Positions 1 through 6,518 of a stretch of 18,494 bases of DNA are shown here, piece by piece; within the stretch, counting starts at the first letter, position 1, and every line of letters starts with the position of its first letter. Below the pieces are notes generated by a model. The model was not told the DNA's origin and searched no databases. It saw only the letters and a list, made by a program, of their open reading frames with translations. The stretch is from JBBSBY01 sp038205805 (GTDB taxonomy: Bacteria; Desulfobacterota; Desulfomonilia; Desulfomonilales; Desulfomonilaceae). The position numbers and the translations under genes are program-made. The stretch covers positions 1 through 18,494 of the forward strand of contig JBBRBO010000077.1 in the NCBI GenBank assembly GCA_038205805.1, read 5' to 3'.

Positions 1-151
1 ATCTAAGAATGTTTAATATGCCGAAAGCGGAATTTTCTCCTTGAGAAAAGCCGGTTTCGGCCATTTAAAAGTTCTTGGAGAGGGGTTCGGGGAGAAGCCT
101 TCTTTCAAGAAGGTTCTCCCCGATATTACTTCTTTGGCTGCGCATTGGTAT
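1..151 (-). repeat. Element A (MITE), truncated by window edge
   Basis: This is the left-facing orientation of the 221-bp element A. It matches 2857-3007 almost base for base over 151 bp, so about 70 bp lie outside the window. It carries both family hairpins: the GCCGAAA...TTTCGGC stem and the GGGGAGAA...TTCTCCCC stem. It ends in TTGGTAT at 145-151. The next two bases are AA where intact copies have TA, suggesting one substitution in the target duplication. The Shine-Dalgarno of the following gene starts immediately after it. Confidence 0.9.
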
Positions 152-157
152 AAGGAG
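152..157 (+). promoter_or_regulatory. Ribosome binding site abutting element A
   Basis: AAGGAG lies 5 nt before the ATG at 163 and begins at the first base after the repeat terminus. Any promoter for the peptidase gene must therefore lie inside element A or left of the window. Confidence 0.75.
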
Positions 158-162
158 AATGT

Positions 163-2184
163 ATGAAGAATTCGTTCATGATAAGCGCTCTTATAGGGCT
201 TATCGCTGCGTGTTTGATCGCCGTTCCCGGTGAATGCCGTGAGGTAGCCAAAGGCGCAAACGCCCAACAGGAATCAGGGACCCACGTGCAATCACCGGGG
301 CGGTCCGGCGGTGAGACGGGTCTCGCTCCCGGTGAGCAGCGGATGCAGAGGCGTCTCAAGCCCGGTGAGCAGGTAAAAAAGTACTCCATCGAAGAGTTCA
401 TGAACACCGTTTCCATAGGTGGAAGCTCCTTTTCTCATGACGAGCAAAAGATTCTCTTTTCCAGCGACCAAAGTGGGATTTTCAATGCGTTTGTCGTTCC
501 CGTTGAGGGCGGCGCCTCTACTCAGGTGACCTTTTCGAAAACGAACGCGATCTTCTCCTTGGCGTTTCTGCCCAATGATAATCGCATTTTGTACAGCAGC
601 GACACGGGCGGTAACGAGATCAGTCATATCTACCTCCTAAAAGAGAACGGCGAATCTAAGGATTTGACCCCCGGTGACAACGCCAAGGCGTCGTTTTACG
701 GCGTCAGCTATGACGAAAAGGGCTTCTACTACGGCTCGAACAAGCGTGATCCAAAATTCATGGATGTCTACGAGATGGATTTCGCCGACTTCACCCCGAC
801 CATGATCTTCAAGAACGAAGGGGCGTACAGCTTGGGCGCAGTGTCACGTGACCGGCGCTACATGGCCTTTAGTAAGACCATTACGCGGGACAACTCGGAC
901 ATGTACCTGTACGATACCTCCACGAAGGAACTGAAGCTCGTCAGTCCCCACGAAGGGGACGTGAACTTCTCGCCCGAGACGTTCAGTATTGATTCCCAAT
1001 ACTTATACTGCCTTACGGACGAAGCCGGCGAATTCACGTACGTCAAGCGTTACAATTTGCAATCAGGCGCCGTGGAAACGGTCCTAAAGGCCGATTGGGA
1101 TATCGAATTCGTGCGTTTGTCCCATAAGGGCACGTACTTGGTCGTGGGAGTCAACAATGACGCACGCACGGAAATCAGGGTCTATGACGCTTCCACAAAG
1201 GAGTTGATCCCTTTACCGACTCCGCCGGAAGGCCAAATCTCCTCGGTGAAGATCTCCAAGAGCGAGAAGCTCATGAGCTTGTACGTGACGTCAGCGACCT
1301 CACCGGCCAATCTCTACGTCTACAACTTCGACACACGGCAATTCGCTCGACTCACGAACACGCTCAATCCCGCCATTGATCCCGATGATCTGGTGGAGGC
1401 CCAGCGTGTCCGGTACAAATCCTTTGACGGGCTCGAGATCCCGGCGATCCTCTACAAGCCCCATCAGGCGGACGCCGAGAATAAGAAACCCGCCATAGTA
1501 TGGGTGCACGGCGGTCCGGGCGGGCAATCCACGATCCATTATGATCCGCTCCTGCAGTATCTTGTTAATCACGGATACGCCGTGATTGCGGTGAATAACC
1601 GCGGCAGCTCGGGGTATGGTAAGACCTTCTACCGTGCGGACAATCACAAGCATGGACAGGCCGATCTTGCGGACGTTGTCGCAGCCAAGGAATTCCTTGC
1701 GTCATCGGGCTATGTGCAAGAAGGAAACGTCGGCATCATGGGCGGCAGCTACGGCGGATACATGGTCCTGGCTGCGCTCACGTTTCAGCCTGAGGAATTC
1801 GCCCTGGGTGTGGATCTCTTCGGCGTCTCGAATTGGCTGCGGACCTTGAAGAGCCTGCCGACCTGGTGGGACCCTTTCAAAGAGTCGCTCTACCGAGAGA
1901 TCGGGAATCCGGACACCGAGGAAGAGTACCTGCGCAGCATCTCGCCCCTCTTTCATGCGGACAAGATCGTGCGACCCTTGATGGTCCTCCAGGGAAAGAA
2001 TGACCCGAGAGTCCTCAAAGCCGAGTCCGACGAGATCGTGGAAGCCGCTCGGAAGCGAGGCATTCCCGTGGAATACACCATATTCGATGATGAAGGACAC
2101 GGTTTCCTGAAGAAGGAAAACCGCATCAAGGGCTATAAGGGCATCCTGGACTTCCTTGAGCAGCGCATGCCCTCAGGGGGCTGA
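163..2184 (+). CDS. Exported S9-family serine peptidase (acylaminoacyl/dipeptidyl peptidase type)
   Basis: This is a 673-residue prolyl-oligopeptidase-family enzyme predicted to hydrolyse short peptides outside the cytoplasm. The N-terminus (residues 1-25) is a signal sequence with Lys2 and a hydrophobic core. IAAC at 14-17 resembles a lipobox, so it could be a lipoprotein instead of a soluble secreted protein. Residues about 80-380 look like a beta-propeller of the TolB/PD40 type (for example the segments around ILFSSDQSG and ILYSSDTGG). The alpha/beta-hydrolase domain follows from about 400. It shows the oxyanion-type HGGPGG (449-454), the nucleophile elbow GGSYGGY with Ser529, Asp614 in GKNDPRV, and His646 in DDEGHGF: a complete Ser-Asp-His triad. 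Length is typical of the family. The start at 163 has a good AAGGAG. The gene stands alone, flanked by element A copies on both sides. Substrate specificity cannot be read from the sequence. Confidence 0.93.
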   Translation: MKNSFMISALIGLIAACLIAVPGECREVAKGANAQQESGTHVQSPGRSGGETGLAPGEQRMQRRLKPGEQVKKYSIEEFMNTVSIGGSSFSHDEQKILFSSDQSGIFNAFVVPVEGGASTQVTFSKTNAIFSLAFLPNDNRILYSSDTGGNEISHIYLLKENGESKDLTPGDNAKASFYGVSYDEKGFYYGSNKRDPKFMDVYEMDFADFTPTMIFKNEGAYSLGAVSRDRRYMAFSKTITRDNSDMYLYDTSTKELKLVSPHEGDVNFSPETFSIDSQYLYCLTDEAGEFTYVKRYNLQSGAVETVLKADWDIEFVRLSHKGTYLVVGVNNDARTEIRVYDASTKELIPLPTPPEGQISSVKISKSEKLMSLYVTSATSPANLYVYNFDTRQFARLTNTLNPAIDPDDLVEAQRVRYKSFDGLEIPAILYKPHQADAENKKPAIVWVHGGPGGQSTIHYDPLLQYLVNHGYAVIAVNNRGSSGYGKTFYRADNHKHGQADLADVVAAKEFLASSGYVQEGNVGIMGGSYGGYMVLAALTFQPEEFALGVDLFGVSNWLRTLKSLPTWWDPFKESLYREIGNPDTEEEYLRSISPLFHADKIVRPLMVLQGKNDPRVLKAESDEIVEAARKRGIPVEYTIFDDEGHGFLKKENRIKGYKGILDFLEQRMPSGG

Positions 2185-2194
2185 CGCAAGAGTG

Positions 2195-2391
2195 AAGAGT
2201 GAAGAAAAGAGTAAAGAGTAATATTTGGGAGAACCTTTTTGAAAAAAGGTCCTCCCCAAACCCCGCTTTAAAAGCTTTCACAATTGCCGAAACCGGCTCT
2301 TATCAAGGAGAAAATGCCGCTATCGGCGAATAATAAATGTGTTTAGAAGTAGTTAGGGAAACCTACTTTACAAAACCGATCTTCGCTTCTT
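2195..2391 (+). repeat. Degenerate element A copy after the peptidase gene
   Basis: From about 2222 the sequence follows the element A plan in the forward orientation: GGGAGAACC...GGTCCTCCCC hairpin, CCCC spacer, then GCCGAAACCGGCTC...GCCGCTATCGGC hairpin, then the right arm with TTAGGGAAACCTACTTT. Both terminal repeats are badly eroded. The left end is replaced by a short GAGTGAAGAGTGAAG-like simple repeat at 2200-2222. The edges are approximate. Confidence 0.7.
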
Positions 2392-2611
2392 GACGCCGCC
2401 GGGATTTGTAAGGTTTTCCACAAAGGGGCAAAAATATGTCTGAAATAGAGCTTCCCCACCCCATATATTCTATGATATAATATTTGGTTGTGTTGTCAAG
2501 TCAAAAAAGAAAAAAGCCTACTGGAGCGGCGCGGCGCTCTTTTTCGACCGAATTGTTCGCCCAGGCCCCTCAACCGCCGGCTGCCACGCCTGATACGTAA
2601 GACGGTTTCTT
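2392..2611. other. Gap without a gene between the A and W repeats
   Basis: Apart from the minus-strand promoter-like pair at 2472-2499, nothing is recognisable. There is an AT-rich patch at 2460-2490, an A-rich run at 2501-2516 and then GC-rich DNA. The longest forward reading frame from ATG 2436 is only 14 codons. Confidence 0.5.
2472..2499 (-). promoter_or_regulatory. Strong-looking orphan promoter, reading leftward
   Basis: On the minus strand TTGACA (2499-2494) is followed after 16 bp by TATCAT (2477-2472), a near-consensus sigma-70 pair in AT-rich DNA. No convincing minus-strand ORF lies downstream between 2470 and 2185. It could produce a small RNA or an antisense transcript into the 3' end of the peptidase gene, or be a chance match. 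Confidence 0.35.
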
Positions 2612-2757
2612 CATCTGCGGCATTTAGGGAGGAAAAGAGTTAATCCACAGATTACGCAGATTAACGCAGATTCAGGAATAAAGAGCAGTGAAAAGGGGCG
2701 TTGTTAGTGGTTCTTTCTTTTGGCTGTTTATCTACGGTCATCTGCAACATCTCTGAG
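2612..2757. repeat. Repeat family W, one unit
   Basis: This unit of the W family runs from TCATCTGCGGCATTTAGGG through CACAGATTACGCAGATT, a ggggcgttgtta core and TTTATCTACGGTCATCTGC. Its two ends are inverted relative to each other (CAGATTACGCAGAT against ATCTGCG-TCATCTGC). It is nearly identical to the units at 4015-4251. Confidence 0.85.
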
Positions 2758-2786
2758 GTCGTGACCGTAGAAAGAAATTGGCTTTA

Positions 2787-3007
2787 TACCAAAGTGCTTT
2801 CCAACGAGTAACATTGGTGAAGACTCTTTTTGGGAAGGTAGGTTTTTTCGACGTCTATCTGAGAATGTTTAATATGCCGAAAGCGGCTTTTTCTCCTTGA
2901 GAAAAGCCGGTTTCGGCCATTTAAAAGTTCTTGGAGAGGGGTTCGGGGAGAAGCCTTCTTTCAAGAAGGTTCTCCCCGATATTACTTCTTTGGCTGCGCA
3001 TTGGTAT
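2787..3007 (-). mobile_element. Element A (MITE), complete 221-bp copy
   Basis: This is a complete copy in the minus orientation. It begins TACCAAAGTGCTTTCC and ends GGCTGCGCATTGGTAT, imperfect terminal inverted repeats of roughly 30 bp. TA dinucleotides flank it at 2785-2786 and 3008-3009, consistent with a TA target-site duplication. Internally it carries two hairpins: GCCGAAAGC...CGGTTTCGGC (stem around 2876-2918) and GGGGAGAAGCC...GGTTCTCCCC (around 2945-2978). It has no coding capacity for a transposase, so it would need one in trans. It lies between a W repeat and the 3' end of the toxin gene. Confidence 0.88.
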
Positions 3008-3059
3008 TAGTCGCTCTTTCGACCTTTCTTTTTCAGGGCAATTTCCTTAATAGAACTGT

Positions 3060-3638
3060 TCACTCAGCGAAAGCAGAACCACCTTTTTGTATAAGACGCT
3101 TCATATCCCTTGCAATGGTTTTAGCATTTTCGTTCACTTTGATTGTTTCTTTGATTTTCTCAGCAACTACTAAAAGGGGTTTTCGGCTCTCTTTAATTGC
3201 CTTAATTCCAATGTGTACACACCTGGTTTGACCGTCGTCCAATTTGGATGCCCATTCGATACCTATTTCACCCGCTATATCTCTAATGAATGGTAGCATT
3301 GCCTTTAATTGCCGAGCAATTTCCACAACTTTGTTGGATAGGCTTTTGACGGGGGTGTCACTGTAGGTACCTTCATTTCGGCGTCTGACAGCGACTATTA
3401 TCACCGCTCGAAGATCGTCTTCAATGCCATATATTATGCGGAATTTTCTATCGTGAGAATAAACACGGTACAGATCAGTATTTCCCTTCACCCCCTTTAC
3501 AGGTAAGTGTCCATGAGGGCGAGGATTCTCCTCTAGCTCATCCGTACAAGTCTTCAACACTGATTCTTGAATTTCTCGAGAGGGAAGTTTCCCTATGTCG
3601 CGCTGGGCGTGAGGCAGTATGTGAGACTCGTACCACAT
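3060..3638 (-). CDS. RelE/ParE-superfamily toxin with long C-terminal extension
   Basis: This 192-residue protein has an N-terminal half (1-92) with the RelE/ParE toxin pattern: an HAQRDIGKLP helix start, then LYRVYSHDRKFRIIYGI and AVIIVAVRRRNEGTY. That corresponds to the core beta-sheet and basic C-terminal strand that in this superfamily cut ribosome-bound mRNA or block gyrase. Typical members are 85-110 aa. Here a further 100 residues (93-192), mostly helical, Lys-rich and with no motif I recognise, follow without interruption. The start ATG (3638) lies 2 nt after the stop codon of the preceding small ORF, so the two genes are almost certainly translationally coupled. The toxin class (mRNA interferase or gyrase poison) cannot be decided here. 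The gene ends about 50 bp from an intact MITE. Confidence 0.75.
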   Translation of the reverse strand: MWYESHILPHAQRDIGKLPSREIQESVLKTCTDELEENPRPHGHLPVKGVKGNTDLYRVYSHDRKFRIIYGIEDDLRAVIIVAVRRRNEGTYSDTPVKSLSNKVVEIARQLKAMLPFIRDIAGEIGIEWASKLDDGQTRCVHIGIKAIKESRKPLLVVAEKIKETIKVNENAKTIARDMKRLIQKGGSAFAE

Positions 3639-3640
3639 GC

Positions 3641-3838
3641 TCAGAGATCAAAGCCAAGTTCCTTGGCAAAATCTCTGGTTCTTTTGACTCCACCATTTTC
3701 CACGGCTTCATCTATCGCTTCGGCTGCCACACAACAGTCCAAATGATCTTCATAGTCTTCTTCCGTCATCACTTTTTCTTTCTTCGTTTTTTCCTTAAAC
3801 AACGGGCTATCATCTTTAATTCTTTTCATTTGTGGCAT
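3641..3838 (-). CDS. Putative antitoxin partner of the RelE/ParE-like protein
   Basis: This 65-residue acidic/basic small protein starts MPQMKRIKDD and ends in a RTRDFAKELGFDL tail. It should bind and neutralise the downstream toxin and probably repress the operon, judging by gene order (antitoxin first, 2-nt gap) rather than by a recognised fold. A TTG codon at 3862 would add eight residues. The ATG at 3838 is preferred because GGAG sits 8 nt upstream of it and because the promoter at 3872-3900 would place the TTG at or near the 5' end of the transcript. Residues about 25-65 may form the toxin-wrapping helices. The DNA-binding type is unclear. Confidence 0.68.
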   Translation of the reverse strand: MPQMKRIKDDSPLFKEKTKKEKVMTEEDYEDHLDCCVAAEAIDEAVENGGVKRTRDFAKELGFDL

Positions 3839-3871
3839 GGCTTTCACTCCTCGGAAGAACAATCCTTTGTG

Positions 3872-3900
3872 CTTATACTACGACACCCCCTCTCAGCCAA
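3872..3900 (-). promoter_or_regulatory. Promoter of the toxin-antitoxin operon
   Basis: On the minus strand TTGGCT (3900-3895) is followed by a 17-bp spacer and TATAAG (3877-3872), matching sigma-70 elements at 4/6 and 5/6. The predicted transcript start is near 3865, giving a leader of roughly 27 nt before the ATG at 3838. Confidence 0.5.
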
Positions 3901-4014
3901 GTGTTTCCTTAGGTTTGGTCCAAAGAACTCAATCTAGGTCACGACGCCTCTGAGATGCTCCATCTCTTTTTGTTCTATGGGAAGGCTAGTTAGTTCTTTC
4001 TGTTTTTTCTTATT

Positions 4015-4251
4015 GCTGTTTATCTACGGTCATCTGCGGCATTTAGGGAGGAAAAGAGTTAATCCACAGATTACGCAGATTAACGCAGATTCAGGAATAA
4101 GAGTAGTGAGAAGGGGTGTTGTTAGGGGTTCTTTCTTTTGGCTGTTTATCTGCGTTCATCTGTGACATGTGCGGAGGAAAAGAGTTAATCCACAGATTAC
4201 GCAGATTAACGCAGATTCAGGAATAAAGAGTAGTGAGAAGGGGCGTTGTTA
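4015..4251. repeat. Repeat family W, tandem array of a 126-bp unit
   Basis: A unit beginning GCTGTTTATCTACGGTC at 4015 recurs at 4141 (GCTGTTTATCTGCGTTC), a period of 126 bp. Each unit holds a TCTGCG-rich left arm, GGAGGAAAAGAGTTAATCC, a CACAGATTACGCAGATT right arm and the core GTAGTGAGAAGGGG. The second unit stops at GGGGCGTTGTTA, which coincides with the stop codon of the thioesterase gene. Short frames read through here are repeat translation, not genes. Confidence 0.88.
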
Positions 4252-4695
4252 CCGCTTCAGCGTGTCCGCGTGCACGGCCATAAGCGTGACCATTGCCTTG
4301 GCAACGGGGATGTGGCCGTCCTCTCGCACGTCAAGGATTTCCGATTCCGCGATGATGATCTGCCGGCCCTCTCTGATGACGTGGGACTTACAAAGGATCT
4401 CGGCGCCGAAGGCCGGTCTGAGAAAATTTATCTTGAATTCGATGGTGAGGATGCGGTAGTCCTCAGGCACGGTGGTGAATGCCGAATACCCGGCGGTTTG
4501 ATCCGCCATGGTGGCCATAACACCCGCGTGAATGAAGCCGTCCTGTTGAATGAGGTCGTCGCGCGACGCTACACGGGTTGTGAAACGACCCCATGAGATT
4601 TCCAGGATCTCGAAACCGCAGTACCGGCTGAAACCTTGGCTGTAGTCTTTCCTGAGAAAGGCGATACGTTCGGAAGAAAGCTCTTTTGTGGGCAT
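4249..4695 (-). CDS. PaaI-type hotdog-fold acyl-CoA thioesterase
   Basis: This 148-residue single-domain protein of the 4HBT/PaaI family is expected to hydrolyse acyl-CoA thioesters in the cytoplasm. The hotdog signature is GFIHAGVMATMADQTAGY (residues 53-70), with His56 at the helix N-terminus and Asp65 in the MAD position occupied by the catalytic acid in PaaI-like enzymes. The strands LTIEFKINFLRPA and EILDVREDGH complete the fold. The start is supported by GGAGG 6 nt upstream. No operon partner is visible: the gene faces repeats on its 3' side and divergent rplM on its 5' side. Its TAA stop (4251-4249) is formed by the last bases of a W repeat, so the native C-terminus may have been replaced when the repeat arrived. 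The acyl group hydrolysed is unknown. Confidence 0.85.
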   Translation of the reverse strand: MPTKELSSERIAFLRKDYSQGFSRYCGFEILEISWGRFTTRVASRDDLIQQDGFIHAGVMATMADQTAGYSAFTTVPEDYRILTIEFKINFLRPAFGAEILCKSHVIREGRQIIIAESEILDVREDGHIPVAKAMVTLMAVHADTLKR

Positions 4696-4752
4696 ACGGA
4701 ACCTCCGGGCGGTGTCTCCTGCGGCGCTAGGCCGGTGTAGTCGTAGAACGCG

Positions 4753-4976
4753 TAGTGGTTCACCGACCTTGAGACGGCTCTGCGTTCGGCCAAAGACCGG
4801 TAGGGAGACTTATACAGGTCTGCGCTACATTGCTTAGAAAAAGATAGGAAAACCCTGATTTATACCAAAAGTTCCCTCTATCCTACGTTTGGGAAAGCAA
4901 ATCGGTGTCGTCTCCTCTCAGGGGCATCCCATAGCGCTGCCACGCTGCGAACGCTTGTGTGGTGAACGGTTACCGG
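4753..4976. repeat. Family C repeat halves with an A remnant between
   Basis: The left part (4753-4790) TAGTGGTTCACCGACC and CTTGAGACGGCTCTGC matches family C copies at 9649 and 14054. The matching right end GGTGAACGGTTACCGG is at 4961-4976. Between them, 4832-4912 aligns with the right arm of element A (CTTAGAAAAAGATAGG... then GGGAAAGCAAATCGGTGTC). This looks like an old family C copy interrupted by an A insertion that has decayed, but the alignment is by eye. Confidence 0.5.
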
Positions 4977-5116
4977 AATCTAAATAAATACCATATCTGC
5001 GGTGTCGGCGCATCACCTTTTTGCGACGGTTTCATACCGATAGGTTTGTCGCGGCGATTCGTGCAACTATTCCCGGATAGTGGGTTAGAATATGGTGAGA
5101 ATTCTCGAACGAGGGC

Positions 5117-5145
5117 TTGACACAGGCGGGCATCAGTGTTACAAG
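5117..5145 (+). promoter_or_regulatory. Probable promoter of rplM-rpsI
   Basis: TTGACA (5117-5122), a 17-bp spacer and TACAAG (5140-5145, 4/6 to TATAAT) lie 31 bp upstream of the rplM start. The Shine-Dalgarno GAGG is at 5166-5169. I see no long structured leader. Confidence 0.5.
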
Positions 5146-5175
5146 TCGTTGTTTACATTGTTATAGAGGTGCGCC

Positions 5176-5604
5176 ATGAAAACATGGACCCCGAAGCCAG
5201 GGGAAGTGGAAAGAAAGTGGTTCGTTATTGACGCCAAGGACAAGGTCCTCGGGCGCATAGCCTCAGAAAGCGCTCGGATTCTTCGTGGAAAACATAAACC
5301 GCAGTTCGCTCCCCATATGGATACGGGCGACTTCGTGATTATAATCAACGCGGATAAAGTGCGCCTAACGGGAAACAAACTTCAGCAAAAACTCTACCGA
5401 CGCCATACGGGCTATCAGGGCGGGCTCAAGTCCACCCCTGCCGATAAGATGTTGAAAACCAAGCCCAGAATGGTATTTCAGCTTGCCGTCAGAGGCATGC
5501 TCCCCAAGAACAGCCTTGGAAGAGCCCAATTGACCAAGCTGAAAGTCTACGCAGGCGAGACTCATCCGCATGAAGCGCAAAAGCCTGAAACGTATCAGTT
5601 TTAA
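5176..5604 (+). CDS. rplM: 50S ribosomal protein L13
   Basis: This 142-residue protein has the usual length of bacterial L13, an early-assembly 23S rRNA-binding protein of the large subunit. Diagnostic stretches are KTWTPKP at the start, WFVIDAKDKVLGRIAS, the LRGKHKPQFAPHMDTGD segment, and the C-terminal VYAGETHPHEAQKP. The gene is followed after 11 nt by rpsI, the conserved two-gene arrangement seen across bacteria. The start ATG has GAGG 6 nt upstream. Nothing is unusual in the protein. In E. coli L13 represses its own operon; whether that applies here cannot be told from the sequence. Confidence 0.98.
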   Translation: MKTWTPKPGEVERKWFVIDAKDKVLGRIASESARILRGKHKPQFAPHMDTGDFVIIINADKVRLTGNKLQQKLYRRHTGYQGGLKSTPADKMLKTKPRMVFQLAVRGMLPKNSLGRAQLTKLKVYAGETHPHEAQKPETYQF

Positions 5605-5615
5605 CGGGGAATTAC

Positions 5616-6011
5616 ATGAGCGACGACAATAGACACTACGCCACCGGCAAACGCAAAAACGCTATAGCTCGTGTTTGGCTCAAGCCGGGAACAGGCGCGC
5701 TGGTTATCAATCATAGGGCCATCGATTCCTACTTCGGCCGTCCTACGTCGAGAATGGTCATTATGCAGCCCTTCGAGCTTACCCAAACCGTGGGCCGCTT
5801 CGATGTTTATGCCAATGTGTCCGGCGGCGGTTTGTCCGGGCAAGCAGGCGCAATCAAACACGGTATCAGCAAGGCCCTGCTCAACGTGGACCCCTCGTAC
5901 AGAACCGTGCTGAAAAGCGCGGGTTTTCTCACAAGAGATTCGCGGGTCAAGGAGCGGAAAAAATACGGGAAGAAGGCCGCTCGCGCCAGCTTCCAGTTCT
6001 CGAAACGATAA
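5616..6011 (+). CDS. rpsI: 30S ribosomal protein S9
   Basis: This 131-residue protein has the full bacterial S9 layout: YATGKRKNAIARVWLKPG at 8-25, the GGGLSGQAGAIKHGISKAL core, the basic stretch RDSRVKERKKYGKKAARA, and the invariant C-terminal SKR whose tail contacts P-site tRNA in the small subunit. It sits 11 nt downstream of rplM with GGGGA as ribosome binding site, clearly in the same operon. A degenerate element A starts within a few bases of its stop codon, and that element's two hairpins are the only terminator-like structures after the operon. Confidence 0.98.
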   Translation: MSDDNRHYATGKRKNAIARVWLKPGTGALVINHRAIDSYFGRPTSRMVIMQPFELTQTVGRFDVYANVSGGGLSGQAGAIKHGISKALLNVDPSYRTVLKSAGFLTRDSRVKERKKYGKKAARASFQFSKR

Positions 6012-6013
6012 GA

Positions 6014-6232
6014 CCCAAAGCGCAATCGCAATCAAAGAAGTAAAATTGGGGAGAACCTTCTTGAAAGAAGGCTTCTCCCCAAACCCCTCTCCAAGAACTT
6101 CTGCAATTGCCGAAACCGGCTTTTCTCAAGGAGAAAATGCCGCTTTCGGCGATTATCACAAATTTCTTAGAAAGAGGTTGGAAAAACCTGCTTTGCAATA
6201 AAAACTTCGCCTATCTTACTTTTTTGCCGGCA
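6014..6232 (+). repeat. Degenerate element A copy after rpsI
   Basis: Forward orientation, about 219 bp. The left end ACCCAAAGCGCAATC is an eroded terminal repeat and the sequence after AAAGAAGTAA fits the family well. Hairpin 1 is GGGGAGAACCTTCTT...AAGGCTTCTCCCC (6049-6082). Hairpin 2 is GCCGAAACCGGC...GCCGCTTTCGGC (about 6108-6150). The right arm TTAGAAAGAGGTTGG ends at TTTGCCGGCAT. Hairpin 1 could end or stabilise the ribosomal transcript, although no T-run follows it. Confidence 0.8.
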
Positions 6233-6277
6233 TAAGAGAGATCCGTAGCCGGACTTCCTATTCCTGTTGCTCTTATA

Positions 6278-6448
6278 TCAGCGTTATCTGTGGATAAGGC
6301 GTATTTATCATCCGCAGATGTCCCAGATGTCCGCAGATGAAGAAATTCTTCCTAATTCCTTTAATTCTTATAATCTGCGTTAATCAGCGTAATCTGTGGA
6401 TGAAAACTAATTATCCGCAGATGTCCCAGATGTCCGCAGATAAAGAAA
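6278..6448. repeat. Repeat family W, variant with 103-bp period
   Basis: TCCGCAGATGTCCCAGATG occurs at 6311 and again at 6414, a period of 103 bp, each followed by TCCGCAGAT. Between them TAATCTGCGTTAATCAGCG and TAATCTGTGGAT form the opposite-facing arm, with another TTATCTGTGGAT at 6284. The unit shares the CTGCG/CGCAG arms of other W copies but has a different core. Confidence 0.8.
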
Positions 6449-6518
6449 TCCCCTTGCAGTCGGTATTACGTTCTCGCCGAGCGTATGGCTCTCGTCGCGG
6501 ATCACCTCCGCGCTTGAT

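Noticed and set aside
3641..3862. TTG start at 3862 for the antitoxin
   Set aside because: The promoter at 3872-3900 would start transcription at about 3865, leaving no leader, while the ATG at 3838 has GGAG at proper spacing.
4015..4251. CRISPR-like array of short repeats
   Set aside because: The intervening sequence is itself repeated rather than unique, unit periods differ between loci, and no cas gene is present.
3977..4459. Forward frames of 62 and 96 codons containing NPQITQINAD twice
   Set aside because: The repeated peptide is read from W repeat DNA, and the second frame overlaps the thioesterase gene on the other strand.
6049..6082. Intrinsic terminator after rpsI
   Set aside because: The hairpin is strong but belongs to element A, occurs elsewhere upstream of genes, and lacks the following T-run, so it is recorded only as part of the repeat.
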